Of a stretch of 64,000 bases of DNA, positions 52,976 through 62,507 are shown piece by piece (within the stretch, counting starts at the first letter, position 1; each line of letters begins with the position of its first letter). The stretch is taken from contig CAWVSL010000009.1 in NCBI GenBank assembly GCA_963933115.1, positions 23,324-87,323 on the forward strand, given 5' to 3'. The DNA is from JALJPB01 sp963933115. GTDB taxonomy: Bacteria; Pseudomonadota; Gammaproteobacteria; Enterobacterales; Alteromonadaceae. The position numbers and the translations under genes were made by a program. The notes below the pieces were generated by a model. The model ran no database searches. It had not been told where the DNA came from and saw only the letters and a program-made list of their open reading frames with translations.

Positions 52976-54378
52976 TATTTCACCACCTTTAACCGCTTAA
53001 CTGCATTGGTAAAAACTTCGCCGCGTTCAGCAAAATTTTTAAACATATCTAAACTCGCACAAGCCGGAGATAATAACACGGTGTCATTCATCTTAGCTAA
53101 ACGACTTGCAATTATTACTGCTTCTTCAAGGCTGTCAACTTCAATAGTATTAGCACTAAAAACAGCAATTTTATTGCCGTCTTTTCCTAACGTAATTAAC
53201 TGGCTAACATGCTCGGCAATCACCTTCTTTAAAGGTGAGAAATCTGCACCTTTGCCTTCGCCACCCGCGATGAGAATTAACCGCTCTGATGGCTGTAATA
53301 TTTTACCAAAACCGTTTATTGCTGCGAGTGTAGCACCGACATTAGTTGCTTTTGAGTCATCTATCCAGTTAATACCATCGTTATGAACAATACGTTGACA
53401 CCTATGCGCCAGTCCGGTGAAGCCAGTCAGTTTTTCAACCATTGCTGTTAGTGACCAACCCGCGCTATAGCCTAAAGACAGCGTTGCAAGATAATTGAGT
53501 GCATTATGAATGCCGGCCAATGGTAACTGATTGAGTGAAATTAATGATTTATTGCCAAACATTAAGGATATTTGTTGGTTAATGATTGATAGACCAAAGT
53601 GCCCTTCTTCAGGGCTATCACTACCAAATGAGAGTATGTTTTTATTTTTTTCTTTAGCATCACCAGTTACAAAGGTATCTCTATCATCCCGGTTTATAAC
53701 GTTAATATTGCTTTGTTGATAGATGCTTTGTTTGATGCTTTTATAGTTATTAAAGGTTAAATGGCGGTCTAAATGATCATCACTGACATTTAAAATTGTT
53801 CCTGCAATAGCTTTCATACTGGTCAAGCTTTCTAATTGAAAGCTTGATAGCTCCAGCACCAAAAGATCAGGCATTAAACAGCTATCGTTACCAGTAACTA
53901 AATGATCAAGTACTGGCACACCAATATTCCCTCCTAACTCGACATTATGTCCAATTGCCTTACCTAAGTAGCTAAGTAAAGAGACAACTGTAGATTTACC
54001 ATTTGAACCTGTTATCGCTAATATAGGTGTATCCGTTAATCGGCAAAACAGTTCAACGTCACCCCAAATTAGACAATCAGAATTTATCGCTGATTTAATT
54101 GCTGGCGTTGCTAAATCGATACCTGGACTGACTAGAATAATCTCAGCATTGGCTATAAGTGCGTTATCCCAAGACCCTAAAGTAATGTTAGGGTTTTTGT
54201 GCGCTTGCATAAATTCAACTAAGTCATCAATAGCATTTTCTCTAGAGTCATTAACCGCAAAAGAAATATTATTAGTCGTTAGGAATCGCGCACAGGATTG
54301 CCCCGTAAGCCCTATGCCTAATACTAGTATATTTTTATCTCTTAACATTAAGAGTGTCGATTGCGATAAATTATTCAT
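52975..54378 (-). CDS. murD: UDP-N-acetylmuramoylalanine--D-glutamate ligase
   Basis: MurD adds D-glutamate to the precursor. The 467-residue protein has the N-terminal Rossmann start NILVLGIGLTGQSCARFL, the ATP loop AITGSNGKSTVVSLL, LELSSFQLESL, NVSDDHLDRH, and WIDDSKATNVGAT with the carbamylated-lysine region. It is slightly longer than E. coli MurD (438). It lies between mraY, 42 bases upstream, and ftsW, with which it overlaps. Confidence 0.96.
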   Translation of the reverse strand: MNNLSQSTLLMLRDKNILVLGIGLTGQSCARFLTTNNISFAVNDSRENAIDDLVEFMQAHKNPNITLGSWDNALIANAEIILVSPGIDLATPAIKSAINSDCLIWGDVELFCRLTDTPILAITGSNGKSTVVSLLSYLGKAIGHNVELGGNIGVPVLDHLVTGNDSCLMPDLLVLELSSFQLESLTSMKAIAGTILNVSDDHLDRHLTFNNYKSIKQSIYQQSNINVINRDDRDTFVTGDAKEKNKNILSFGSDSPEEGHFGLSIINQQISLMFGNKSLISLNQLPLAGIHNALNYLATLSLGYSAGWSLTAMVEKLTGFTGLAHRCQRIVHNDGINWIDDSKATNVGATLAAINGFGKILQPSERLILIAGGEGKGADFSPLKKVIAEHVSQLITLGKDGNKIAVFSANTIEVDSLEEAVIIASRLAKMNDTVLLSPACASLDMFKNFAERGEVFTNAVKRLKVVK

Positions 54379-54420
54379 TGTATTTATTAACTTACCCTTC
54401 TTTTTTTTTATGTAGCTTAT

Positions 54421-55503
54421 TTATCTTAACTTAAGTGTTGCTAGACCAATCAAGACTAAAATCAATGAAATAATCCAAAATCTGACAATAACGCGAGGCT
54501 CAGGCCATCCTTTCAATTCATAATGATGATGAATTGGCGCCATACGAAATATTCGCTGGCCACGCATTTTATAAGAACCTACCTGCAATATAACCGAGAC
54601 GGTTTCAATAACAAAAACCCCGCCCATAATAAATAACACCAACTCTTGGCGCACTAAAATAGCAATAACGCCCAAAGCAGCGCCTAATGCCAAGGAACCA
54701 ACATCGCCCATAAAGACTTGTGCTGGATAGGTGTTGAACCACAAGAAACCTAAACCTGCACCAACAATAGCGGTACAGACCACGACGAGTTCACTGGCCA
54801 TTGCGATATGAGGAATATTTAAATAAGAAGAAAAATTGGCATGGCCCGTCATATAGGCAAATATTGCAAAGGCACCGGCAACCATTATGGTAGGCACTAT
54901 TGCTAAACCATCTAAGCCATCGGTTAAATTAACAGCGTTGCTGGTACCAACGATAACAAAATAGCTGAGGAGGATATAAAAAACACCTAGTTGTGGTAGT
55001 ACATCCTTAACAAATGGAATTAATAACGATGTTTCTTCTGGGCTTTGTGCAAATTGATATAAAAACAGTGCGGTTGAAAGTCCAGCGACTGTTTGCCAAA
55101 AATACTTCCAACGTGCGATTAAACCATTTGAGTCTTTTCGGATCACTTTCCTGTAATCATCAACAAAGCCGATAATACCAAAACTAACAACAACAAATAA
55201 AACTACCCAGATATAGGTATTACTCAAATCTGCCCACAATAAAACACTAACAACAATAGAGGCTAAAATTAGGATCCCACCCATTGTCGGTGTGCCCGAT
55301 TTTGATAAATGACTGTCAGGCCCATCATCTCTAATGGTCTGACCTATTTGCATTTTTTGCAAATAACGAATCAGCTTAGGACCAAAATACAATGAGATAA
55401 TTAGCGCTGTTAATGTGCTCACTATCGCTCTAAACGTCAAATACGAAAAAACATTAAATGCTGAGTAATATTGAGTTAAAAACTCACTTAACCAAAGCAA
55501 CAT
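54421..55503 (-). CDS. mraY: Phospho-MurNAc-pentapeptide transferase
   Basis: MraY makes lipid I from UDP-MurNAc-pentapeptide and undecaprenyl phosphate. The 360-residue integral membrane protein has about ten hydrophobic segments. Signature regions are GTPTMGGILI, the first catalytic aspartate pair in FGIIGFVDDYRK, NAVNLTDGLDGLA, FLWFNTYPAQVFMGDVGSLALG, and the C-terminal FRMAPIHHHYELKGWPEPRV. It overlaps the murF stop by one base. Confidence 0.98.
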   Translation of the reverse strand: MLLWLSEFLTQYYSAFNVFSYLTFRAIVSTLTALIISLYFGPKLIRYLQKMQIGQTIRDDGPDSHLSKSGTPTMGGILILASIVVSVLLWADLSNTYIWVVLFVVVSFGIIGFVDDYRKVIRKDSNGLIARWKYFWQTVAGLSTALFLYQFAQSPEETSLLIPFVKDVLPQLGVFYILLSYFVIVGTSNAVNLTDGLDGLAIVPTIMVAGAFAIFAYMTGHANFSSYLNIPHIAMASELVVVCTAIVGAGLGFLWFNTYPAQVFMGDVGSLALGAALGVIAILVRQELVLFIMGGVFVIETVSVILQVGSYKMRGQRIFRMAPIHHHYELKGWPEPRVIVRFWIISLILVLIGLATLKLR

Positions 55504-56999
55504 TAGACTTTTACTCCATTATTATTATTATTATTATTATTTTGAACGTTAGATTTTAAACTAATCTTTTTTTTGTTAGTGGCTTGCCAGCTAATAATAT
55601 CTTCTACTACATTCTCCATGCGGGCACTACGCGACCCTTTTACCAGAATAGAAATAGCTTGTTCTTCATTACTTAATATTTTTTTCAGCTTAGCTAACAG
55701 TTGCTCTCGTGAACTAAAATGTTGTCCTTTACTTTGTACTTTATTATCAGTATTAAAAGCATCTGAGCTACTTTGACTTAATACACCGAGTGTTAATAAA
55801 TAATCTAACTGTTGATGATAAGCATGCACACCGACCTCTTGATGATAACTTCTTGCATCAGAGCCTAACTCGCCCATATCACCCAAAATCAAAATACGTT
55901 GGCCACTATAACTTGCCAGTAAATCTGTCGCTGCTTTAACAGACTCAACATTAGCATTGTAAGTATCATCAATAATCTTAACGTTATGATTTAACTGGTG
56001 GATATTCAATCGGCCTTTAACTGGTGTCATTTGAGCAAGACCCAAACGAATATCCTCTAAACTTGCTCCAAATTCTAACGCTATTGTTGCAGCTGCCACT
56101 GCATTACAAACATTATGTATACCCGGTATTGCTAAAATAATATTAATGCAACCTGTTGCTGTATTTAAGGTAAAACTAGCACAACCATCTTTATCTAATT
56201 TAGCCGTTGAACTGTAAATATCAGCAATGTTATCAACTGATTGTTCAGCAAGTTTTTGGCAAGAAAAGCGGCGGATATTTTTATCTATTAATCGCCATTG
56301 CCACTTACTCTTATATTTGGAGTCTTGATTATAGATAGCGACACCATCAGTTGATAAGCCTTCAAAAATTTCACCTTTTGCTCGAGCTACACCACATAAA
56401 TCACCGAAACCTTCAAGATGAGCCGCGGCAATATTATTAATGATAGCAACATCAGGTTTGACCAAGTTGCTGGTGTAGGCAATTTCACCTAAATGATTTG
56501 CACCCATTTCAATAACTGCAAAGTCATGTTGTTTTTCAAGGCGTAATAAAGTTAAGGGCACACCAATATCGTTATTGAAATTCCCTTGGGTTGCTAAAAC
56601 ATTACCAAGGCGTGAAAGAATTTCAGCTACCATTTCTTTTACTGTGGTTTTACCACTACTACCTGTTATTGCAACTGTTTTTGGCGCAACTTGTTGTTTA
56701 ACGTAAGCGGCAATTTTTCCTAGAGCAATTCGAGTATCTTTAACTATGATTTGAGGGATTTTTAGTTGATTAGTTTCATGATCTACGATGGCTGCACAAC
56801 AGCCTAAATTTTCCACCTGTTTGAGAAAACGATGGCCATCAAAGTTAGGTCCTTTTAAAGCGAGAAATACTTCTCCATCTTGAAGTGCTCGGCTATCAGT
56901 AACAATATTATTAATGATCTGTTCACCGTTATCAATTTGGGCACTAACTAAAGTACCTTCAACCGCTAAAGTAAGTTCAGACAAGGATAGCTTTATCAT
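55503..56999 (-). CDS. murF: UDP-MurNAc-tripeptide--D-Ala-D-Ala ligase
   Basis: MurF adds D-Ala-D-Ala to finish the pentapeptide. The 498-residue protein has the N-terminal domain (FLALKGPNFDGHRFL), the ATP loop AITGSSGKTTVKEM, NFNNDIGVPLTLLRL, EMGANHLGEIAYTS and DDTYNANVESVKAA. Length is greater than E. coli MurF (452). The C-terminus is unusual: a Lys/Asn-rich tail ending in eight consecutive asparagines, encoded by eight AAT repeats, then GVKV. The start overlaps the murE stop (ATGA), and its own stop overlaps mraY. Confidence 0.96.
   Translation of the reverse strand: MIKLSLSELTLAVEGTLVSAQIDNGEQIINNIVTDSRALQDGEVFLALKGPNFDGHRFLKQVENLGCCAAIVDHETNQLKIPQIIVKDTRIALGKIAAYVKQQVAPKTVAITGSSGKTTVKEMVAEILSRLGNVLATQGNFNNDIGVPLTLLRLEKQHDFAVIEMGANHLGEIAYTSNLVKPDVAIINNIAAAHLEGFGDLCGVARAKGEIFEGLSTDGVAIYNQDSKYKSKWQWRLIDKNIRRFSCQKLAEQSVDNIADIYSSTAKLDKDGCASFTLNTATGCINIILAIPGIHNVCNAVAAATIALEFGASLEDIRLGLAQMTPVKGRLNIHQLNHNVKIIDDTYNANVESVKAATDLLASYSGQRILILGDMGELGSDARSYHQEVGVHAYHQQLDYLLTLGVLSQSSSDAFNTDNKVQSKGQHFSSREQLLAKLKKILSNEEQAISILVKGSRSARMENVVEDIISWQATNKKKISLKSNVQNNNNNNNNGVKV
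55518..55541 (-). repeat. Eight-copy AAT microsatellite in the murF 3' end
   Basis: Eight perfect tandem ATT units on the plus strand (AAT on the coding strand) encode eight asparagines, 12 bases before the murF stop codon. Slippage by whole units would change only the tail length. Confidence 0.95.
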
Positions 57000-58597
57000 A
57001 GTCCACTCACCTTTTGGAAGAAACTATTTACAACATCTCTTTCATTATAAAAGACTTTGTTATCGCCAATAATAATGTTTTCTTCATGCCCTTTTCCCGC
57101 TAATAAAACAATGTCATCGTTTTTAGCCAAGGTCAGAGTAGCAAGTGCGGCTTGTTGTCGGTCTAAAATCACAGTGATTTTATCTACCTGTTGACAGCCT
57201 GATAAAATATCAGCCACTATCATTTCAGGAGCTTCACTTCTAGGGTTATCATTGGTAAGCACAACCTTATCAGCCAAACGTTCAGCAACCTCACCCATTA
57301 ATGCTCTTTTACCTTTATCTCTGTCGCCACCACAACCAAAAACCACCCAAAGTTGACCTTGGCAATGTTGCCGGCAAGCCAACAAAGCATTTTCTAAAGC
57401 ATCAGGGGTGTGGGCATAATCAACAACGGCAGTAACTTTGTTATTTTTAGTGATTATTTCCATACGACCGATAATAGGAGTTAATGAGGCAACATTTTTT
57501 GTAATATCTGTTAAGGAAATTTCTTCGGTGAGTAATACGGCAATCGCAGCTAATAAATTATCAACATTAAAGTCAGCCATCAGTGGGCTGTTAATGTCAA
57601 CGTCCCCTAAGTGTGAGCGCAGTACAAAACTAACACCATTTCTCTGGTGTTTAATCTCATCGGCATAAACAAATTGTTGATATTGATTAACGTGTTTACT
57701 TCGCCCGTACACAATTTTTTGTTGCTTTGTTGGCCAATCTTTTAACCACTGCTGGCCAATAGCATCATCGCCATTGATAATGGCTATCTGTGGTGGTTCA
57801 TTGGTAAATAATTTACGTTTGGCTTGAGCATAGCTTTCCATGGTTTGATGGAAATCTAGGTGATCGCGACTTAAATTAGTAAATATCGCAATATTAAATA
57901 ATTCATTGGTTACTCTGCGTTGCTCCAACGCATGAGAAGACACTTCCATAGCAAGGTGACTAATATCATCAGCAACAAATTGAGCTAATAGTTGATGCAA
58001 CTCGGTAGCGCCAGGCGTAGTATTTTTGATAGGTATTAAATGCCCTACTCTCCCTGCACCATTGGTTCCAATAACTGCGCATGGTCTCCCACACTTCTCA
58101 AGTAATTGGGCAATTAATTGGCTAGTACTTGTTTTACCATTAGTACCAGTAATACCAATCATCACCATCTTACTTTTTGGCTGCTGGTAGTAAACATTTG
58201 CTAAAGAAAATAAATAGTGATTGAGTTGAAAGAACTCAATAATTGCGATCGGTTGCGCCGCTTTTTTATTCTTTGATATCAGTCTTGGCGTTTTACGCCA
58301 GATGACATTACCGTGTTGCTGCTCATTTTCGCATTCAGCTAAAACAAGTAAAACGCCAGACTCAATCGCTTGATCAATATAGTTTCGACCATCTTGACTA
58401 CTGCCAATCACCGCACAAAATATATCGCCGGTGTTCAAATCCTGGCTATTATTAACGAGTCTATTTTCACTTGCCCGTGCATTGGTTAGCTCGTTTAAAT
58501 AAGCGGTAATATCAACGTTGGTACTCATTGCTAAATTATTTTGAATATCAAATTTAGCCAAAGCAGACAAAATTGAATAAGAGGTGTGATTAGACAT
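56996..58597 (-). CDS. murE: UDP-MurNAc-L-Ala-D-Glu--meso-diaminopimelate ligase
   Basis: MurE adds the third stem amino acid. The 533-residue protein has IFCAVIGSSQDGRNYIDQA, the ATP loop GITGTNGKTSTSQLI, NLSRDHLDFHQTM, DYAHTPDALENAL, and the specificity motif DNPRSE, which marks meso-diaminopimelate rather than lysine. Start: ATG 58597 has AAGGTG 7 bases upstream. ATG 58603, two codons earlier, sits only one base from that ribosome site and is less likely. The start region overlaps the ftsI end, and the stop overlaps murF. Confidence 0.95.
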   Translation of the reverse strand: MSNHTSYSILSALAKFDIQNNLAMSTNVDITAYLNELTNARASENRLVNNSQDLNTGDIFCAVIGSSQDGRNYIDQAIESGVLLVLAECENEQQHGNVIWRKTPRLISKNKKAAQPIAIIEFFQLNHYLFSLANVYYQQPKSKMVMIGITGTNGKTSTSQLIAQLLEKCGRPCAVIGTNGAGRVGHLIPIKNTTPGATELHQLLAQFVADDISHLAMEVSSHALEQRRVTNELFNIAIFTNLSRDHLDFHQTMESYAQAKRKLFTNEPPQIAIINGDDAIGQQWLKDWPTKQQKIVYGRSKHVNQYQQFVYADEIKHQRNGVSFVLRSHLGDVDINSPLMADFNVDNLLAAIAVLLTEEISLTDITKNVASLTPIIGRMEIITKNNKVTAVVDYAHTPDALENALLACRQHCQGQLWVVFGCGGDRDKGKRALMGEVAERLADKVVLTNDNPRSEAPEMIVADILSGCQQVDKITVILDRQQAALATLTLAKNDDIVLLAGKGHEENIIIGDNKVFYNERDVVNSFFQKVSGL

Positions 58598-60431
58598 TAT
58601 CATTCACCTTATTTTTATCGTCTGTAGTTTCAACCAAAATAGCTTTAACCAAATCAGTTTGAGCAGCTATCTCGTTAACTGCTTTTTCTTGTTCAACTTG
58701 GTTAACAACATTTATGGCATCAGGGGTAATATTTAGTACTCTCAATGCTCCTTTCATTACCCTAGAAAAAACTGGTGCTGCGACTTCGCCACCATGATAT
58801 AAGTCGCCTCCTGGCTCATTAATCACGACTACAACAGCTAATTCAGGATTAGAAACGGGCGCAATACCAGCAAATAAGCCCACATAATCATTACCGTAAC
58901 CACCAGCAATAGATTTTCGACTCGTACCTGTTTTTCCGCTAACACGATAACCATCAACTTTAGCTCTAGGTGTATGCTCATTCACTGCAGTTTCTAGCAT
59001 GCCAATAATGTCATGACTAAAGTCTGTAGAATAAACTCGTTGTTCGTCAATAAAGCCAGCATCAATGGCCGGCTTTTTAATTATAGTTAATGGGCGTTTA
59101 ACACCACCACTTGCAAGTGTGGTATAAAATCGCGCCAGTTGCAGAGGAGTAATAGCTAGGCCGTAACCAAAAGAGAGGGTTGCTAATTCGAACTTTGACC
59201 AGCGTTGCCGATCATGCATCATTCCAGAACTTTCACCAATAAGTCCTGTTCCCGTATCCTCAGCAAATCCTGCTTCAAAAAATTTATCTAATAAGTATTC
59301 TTTAGGGACAGACAAAGCAAGTTTTGCGGTCCCCATATTAGATGAGTAAACAAGAATATCTTCAAGATTAAGTTTACCGCGATTAATAAGGTCACTAACT
59401 CTTCTACCACCTAATCGCATCCAACCTGGGCTGGTATTGATGACACTTTTGGGTTTAGCTGAGCCAAACTCTAATGCGGTTAAGACCGTTAATGGTTTCA
59501 ACGTAGACCCCGGTTCATAAACATCAGTTATCGCCCTATTACGAAAACGATGTATTGCTGTATTTCCCCTGTTATTAGGGTTATAAGATGGGCTATTAAC
59601 GAGCGCAAGAATTTCACCCGTATTGATATTAGTGACAACAACTGAGCCAGATGTTGCCTTAAAGGCTTGTACAGCACCTTTGAGTTCTCTATAGGCTAGT
59701 GCTTGAATACGTTGATCAATACTCAAAGTAAGATCTTTTGGCTCCTCAGCTTTTTCTTCTGAAATAATTTCAATTTTTCTACCTTTCGCATCTTTACGAT
59801 ATTTTTTATTACCATCAGTGCCTGTTAGTAATTGATCATATAAACGTTCAATGCCCTCAATGCCCTTATCATCTACATTAGTAAAGCCAACTACATGAGC
59901 ACTAATTTCACCTGTGGGATAAAAACGTTTAGACTCCTCACGTAAATGAATACCAGGAATTTTCAACTCACGAATATAGTTTGCCATTGCAGGCGAAACT
60001 TGCCGTTCTATATAAATAAAACGCTTAGCTGGATTGCGTAATACACGATTAGTTATTTTTTTAACGTCTTGACCTAAGACATCAGCCAATGCTTGCCAAT
60101 GATCAACCATTGTCAGCGCATTATTTTTCATAATGATCTTAGGGTCTGCCCACACAGTTTCTACTGGTACGCTTATCGCTAATTCATGACCGTTTCTATC
60201 AAGGATATTGCCACGTTGTACGGTATTGGCTAAGGTACGAATTGAACGCATGTCGCCTTGCTTTTTCAACATTTCAGGTTCAACAATTTGAATGAAAGCA
60301 GTGCGAGCAAGCAAAGCAGTATAAATTAAAACAATAACGGCCATCACCACGTAAAAACGCCATGTTGAAGTTGTTGGCTTATTTTTGGCTAATGCTGCCT
60401 TGCCTGTTTTTTTTACTAATGGATCGCTCAT
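58590..60431 (-). CDS. ftsI: Septal peptidoglycan transpeptidase (PBP3)
   Basis: FtsI cross-links septal peptidoglycan with FtsW. The 613-residue protein has an N-terminal membrane anchor (about 25-45, FYVVMAVIVLIYTALLARTAF), a pedestal domain with RGNILDRNG near 73, and the penicillin-binding domain. The active-site serine is S309 in STLK, followed by the SSN motif (YSSNMGTAKL) and KTGT (VSGKTGTSRKS). All three motifs are intact. The C-terminal tail is Val/Glu/Asp-rich and longer than in E. coli (588 residues). It is 30 bases after ftsL. Confidence 0.97.
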   Translation of the reverse strand: MSDPLVKKTGKAALAKNKPTTSTWRFYVVMAVIVLIYTALLARTAFIQIVEPEMLKKQGDMRSIRTLANTVQRGNILDRNGHELAISVPVETVWADPKIIMKNNALTMVDHWQALADVLGQDVKKITNRVLRNPAKRFIYIERQVSPAMANYIRELKIPGIHLREESKRFYPTGEISAHVVGFTNVDDKGIEGIERLYDQLLTGTDGNKKYRKDAKGRKIEIISEEKAEEPKDLTLSIDQRIQALAYRELKGAVQAFKATSGSVVVTNINTGEILALVNSPSYNPNNRGNTAIHRFRNRAITDVYEPGSTLKPLTVLTALEFGSAKPKSVINTSPGWMRLGGRRVSDLINRGKLNLEDILVYSSNMGTAKLALSVPKEYLLDKFFEAGFAEDTGTGLIGESSGMMHDRQRWSKFELATLSFGYGLAITPLQLARFYTTLASGGVKRPLTIIKKPAIDAGFIDEQRVYSTDFSHDIIGMLETAVNEHTPRAKVDGYRVSGKTGTSRKSIAGGYGNDYVGLFAGIAPVSNPELAVVVVINEPGGDLYHGGEVAAPVFSRVMKGALRVLNITPDAINVVNQVEQEKAVNEIAAQTDLVKAILVETTDDKNKVNDNV

Positions 60432-60461
60432 TATGCTCTTTAGTTTGCTCTTATCTTAATG

Positions 60462-60776
60462 TTAAGGCAGTGAAACAATCACTTCAGTTTTCACTGTTGG
60501 TCTTTTCATTTTCAAGAGTTTTTTTGCTTTACTCTCAATAGCACTATGCTCAGCTAAACTATTTTGCTCTAATAACAAATTACGCCACTCAATATCTAGC
60601 TCATCACGCTCAGATAATAAAACCTCTAAACCGCTAGTACTCTGGCGATTTAAATGAGTAAGATAAATCACTGAAAACGCTGAAATAATCACTAAAACCA
60701 TCACACTGTAGGTTAATAAATGTCGCTGAAGGTCGTACCAAATTTCAATGGCTAAACTTGTTTTATCTTCTGACAT
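60462..60776 (-). CDS. ftsL: Cell division protein FtsL
   Basis: A 104-residue bitopic protein. The membrane helix lies at about residues 18-39 (LTYSVMVLVIISAFSVIYLTH), followed by a short periplasmic coiled coil (EVLLSERDELDIEWRNLLLEQNSLAEHSAIESKAKKLLKM). FtsL works with FtsB and FtsQ to activate FtsWI. The sequence family is weakly conserved, so position between rsmH and ftsI is part of the evidence. Confidence 0.93.
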   Translation of the reverse strand: MSEDKTSLAIEIWYDLQRHLLTYSVMVLVIISAFSVIYLTHLNRQSTSGLEVLLSERDELDIEWRNLLLEQNSLAEHSAIESKAKKLLKMKRPTVKTEVIVSLP

Positions 60777-60793
60777 AACAAACAGTCAACACT

Positions 60794-61747
60794 TTATCTA
60801 GGTAAACGTTGGGCTATGCGTAAAACAGAGCTTCGTGACCGAACATTGGCCTCAACTTCATTAGCGGTTGGTTTTAATCTCCGACCAACTAAAGCCAATT
60901 TTTTACCTTTTTGTAATTCTTCTTCCGTAATCGGCAAACCACGTGGTACTTTTTTACCTTGTGAATGCTTTTTCATAAATTGCTTAACTAATCGGTCTTC
61001 AAGTGAATGAAAACTAATAACGACTAAGCGGCCTTCTTCTGCCAATATAGTCAACGAGGCATTTAGTACTTTTTCTATTTGTTCAAGCTCGCTGTTGATA
61101 TAAATACGGATAGCTTGAAAACTTCTTGTTGCCGGGTGTTTTTTAATTTCTCTTTGTGGTGCTGTTGTTTTGATTAATTTGGCGAGTTCACCTGTTCGTG
61201 TCAGTGGGAACTCATCTCGTGTATCAACAATGGCATTGGCAATACGCCAAGCATGTTTTTCTTCACCAAAAGTTCTTAGTACCCAAGTAATATCTTCAAC
61301 ATCGGCATCGACTAGCCATTCCGCTGCTGTTTGCCCTCTTGAAGTATCCATTCGCATATCAAGAGGACCATCTTTCATAAAACTAAAACCACGTTCAGCT
61401 TCATCAAGTTGTGGTGATGACACGCCTAAATCAAGAAGGATACCATCCACTTTTTCTATTAATTGATGGCTCTCAACGATACTTTCTAATTCAGCAAATC
61501 CTTGATGTTCAATGGTAAAACGGACATCGTCGTTAAATTTTTCCGCAGCGGCAATTGCAGTAGGATCTCTATCAATCGCAATTAACCGGCCTTTTTCTGA
61601 TAATTTTGACAGGATAAGTGATGAATGCCCGCCACGACCAAACGTACAATCGATGTAACAACCATCAGGATTTATCGCCAAACCATCAATAGCCTCGTCA
61701 AGTAAGACTGATATGTGTGAATTATCTATTGGTATTTCTGTTGTCAT
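60794..61747 (-). CDS. rsmH: 16S rRNA (cytosine1402-N4)-methyltransferase
   Basis: RsmH (formerly MraW) N4-methylates C1402 in the ribosomal decoding centre using SAM. The 317-residue protein begins HISVLLDEAIDGL, with the SAM site CYIDCTFGRGGHSSLIL near residue 32, GILLDLGVSSPQLDEAERGFSF, and the C-terminal RLVVISFHSLEDRLVKQFMK and RSRSSVLRIAQR. It is 22 bases after mraZ. Its presence in the dcw cluster is nearly universal. Confidence 0.97.
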   Translation of the reverse strand: MTTEIPIDNSHISVLLDEAIDGLAINPDGCYIDCTFGRGGHSSLILSKLSEKGRLIAIDRDPTAIAAAEKFNDDVRFTIEHQGFAELESIVESHQLIEKVDGILLDLGVSSPQLDEAERGFSFMKDGPLDMRMDTSRGQTAAEWLVDADVEDITWVLRTFGEEKHAWRIANAIVDTRDEFPLTRTGELAKLIKTTAPQREIKKHPATRSFQAIRIYINSELEQIEKVLNASLTILAEEGRLVVISFHSLEDRLVKQFMKKHSQGKKVPRGLPITEEELQKGKKLALVGRRLKPTANEVEANVRSRSSVLRIAQRLPR

Positions 61748-61769
61748 AGTTTTATCATTTTAATTATTG

Positions 61770-62228
61770 CTATAACTGCAAATCAAGCAAGCGTTCGGGT
61801 AATTCAACCTCGCTAGGTGCAATGGTATTAATGTCTTGCTGCATTTGAGCTTGCCATTCAGCTTCGCTCCAAATTTCAAACTTTCTTAGTTGTCCAACTA
61901 AGACTACATTTTTTTCTAAGCGGCTAAATTGTCTGAGGGGGCCTGAAATCAATAACCGACCATTTTTGTCCATCTCGCAATCTGAAGCGTTACCTAACAA
62001 TTTTTGTTGTGCTAGACGTTCAACTCGATTCATGCTCGATAACTCACATAATTTCAATTCAATTTCTTCCCATTCAGCCAGTGGGTAGAGTAATAAACAA
62101 GGGTATTGGAGATCTATGGTGCACACCATTTTTCCTTGGCAATCGGCAATAAGCTCCTCGCGATACCTTGTTGGTACCGTAATTCGATTTTTACTATCGA
62201 GTGTAATTGCACTGGTGCCTCTAAACAT
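61770..62228 (-). CDS. mraZ: Transcriptional regulator MraZ
   Basis: MraZ represses its own dcw promoter in E. coli. I chose ATG 62228, giving 152 residues starting MFRGTSAITLDSKNRITVPTRYR, as in the family; the longer in-frame start would add 18 unrelated residues and overlap the operator. Two AbrB-like SpoVT domains are visible (the second around SDCEMDKNGRLLISGPLRQF). AAAAAAGGG precedes the start. Three MraZ-type repeats sit 39-63 bases upstream. It is the first gene of the cluster. Confidence 0.96.
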   Translation of the reverse strand: MFRGTSAITLDSKNRITVPTRYREELIADCQGKMVCTIDLQYPCLLLYPLAEWEEIELKLCELSSMNRVERLAQQKLLGNASDCEMDKNGRLLISGPLRQFSRLEKNVVLVGQLRKFEIWSEAEWQAQMQQDINTIAPSEVELPERLLDLQL

Positions 62229-62266
62229 AAACCCTTTTTTATCTTTATTATATTGCGTAAGGTAGG

Positions 62267-62291
62267 ATCCACTTTCACCCACATTTTACCA
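62267..62291 (-). promoter_or_regulatory. MraZ operator: three TGG repeats at 10-bp spacing
   Basis: On the minus strand TGGTA, TGGGT and TGGAT occur as three 5-mers separated by exactly 5 bases (complements of 62287-62291, 62277-62281, 62267-62271). E. coli MraZ binds three TGGGN repeats with the same 5-base spacers upstream of mraZ. The outer repeats here deviate at the fourth base (T and A). The element starts just after the predicted transcription start. Confidence 0.82.
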
Positions 62292-62300
62292 CTTTAATAC

Positions 62301-62330
62301 AGTTTAGTAAGTAATGCAAAGGGTTGTCAA
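62301..62330 (-). promoter_or_regulatory. Likely promoter of the division and cell wall cluster
   Basis: On the minus strand TTGACA (complement of 62325-62330), 18 bases, then TAAACT (complement of 62301-62306). Transcription would start near 62294, immediately before the MraZ repeats, as expected for autorepression. Confidence 0.65.
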
Positions 62331-62507
62331 GCAAAGAGTTATTAATTTGATTACGCTGGAGTACAATAAAATCAAGGGGTTTAGCGAAGTTTATGAAATG
62401 GTGGAACTTTGTGGTTCTTAGTCCCAAATAAAGTAAAAAAAATATCGATATGGCTATATTGTCTATATAAATCTAAAAAATAAGGTAAATGAATATACGA
62501 ATGACAT

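Noticed and set aside
53006..53386. 126-residue plus-strand frame inside murD
   Set aside because: Antisense to the conserved MurD C-terminal domain; no independent support.
55518..55541. Repeat array that might suggest CRISPR or a variable-number locus
   Set aside because: It is a pure 3-base tandem inside murF with no spacers; reported as a microsatellite instead.
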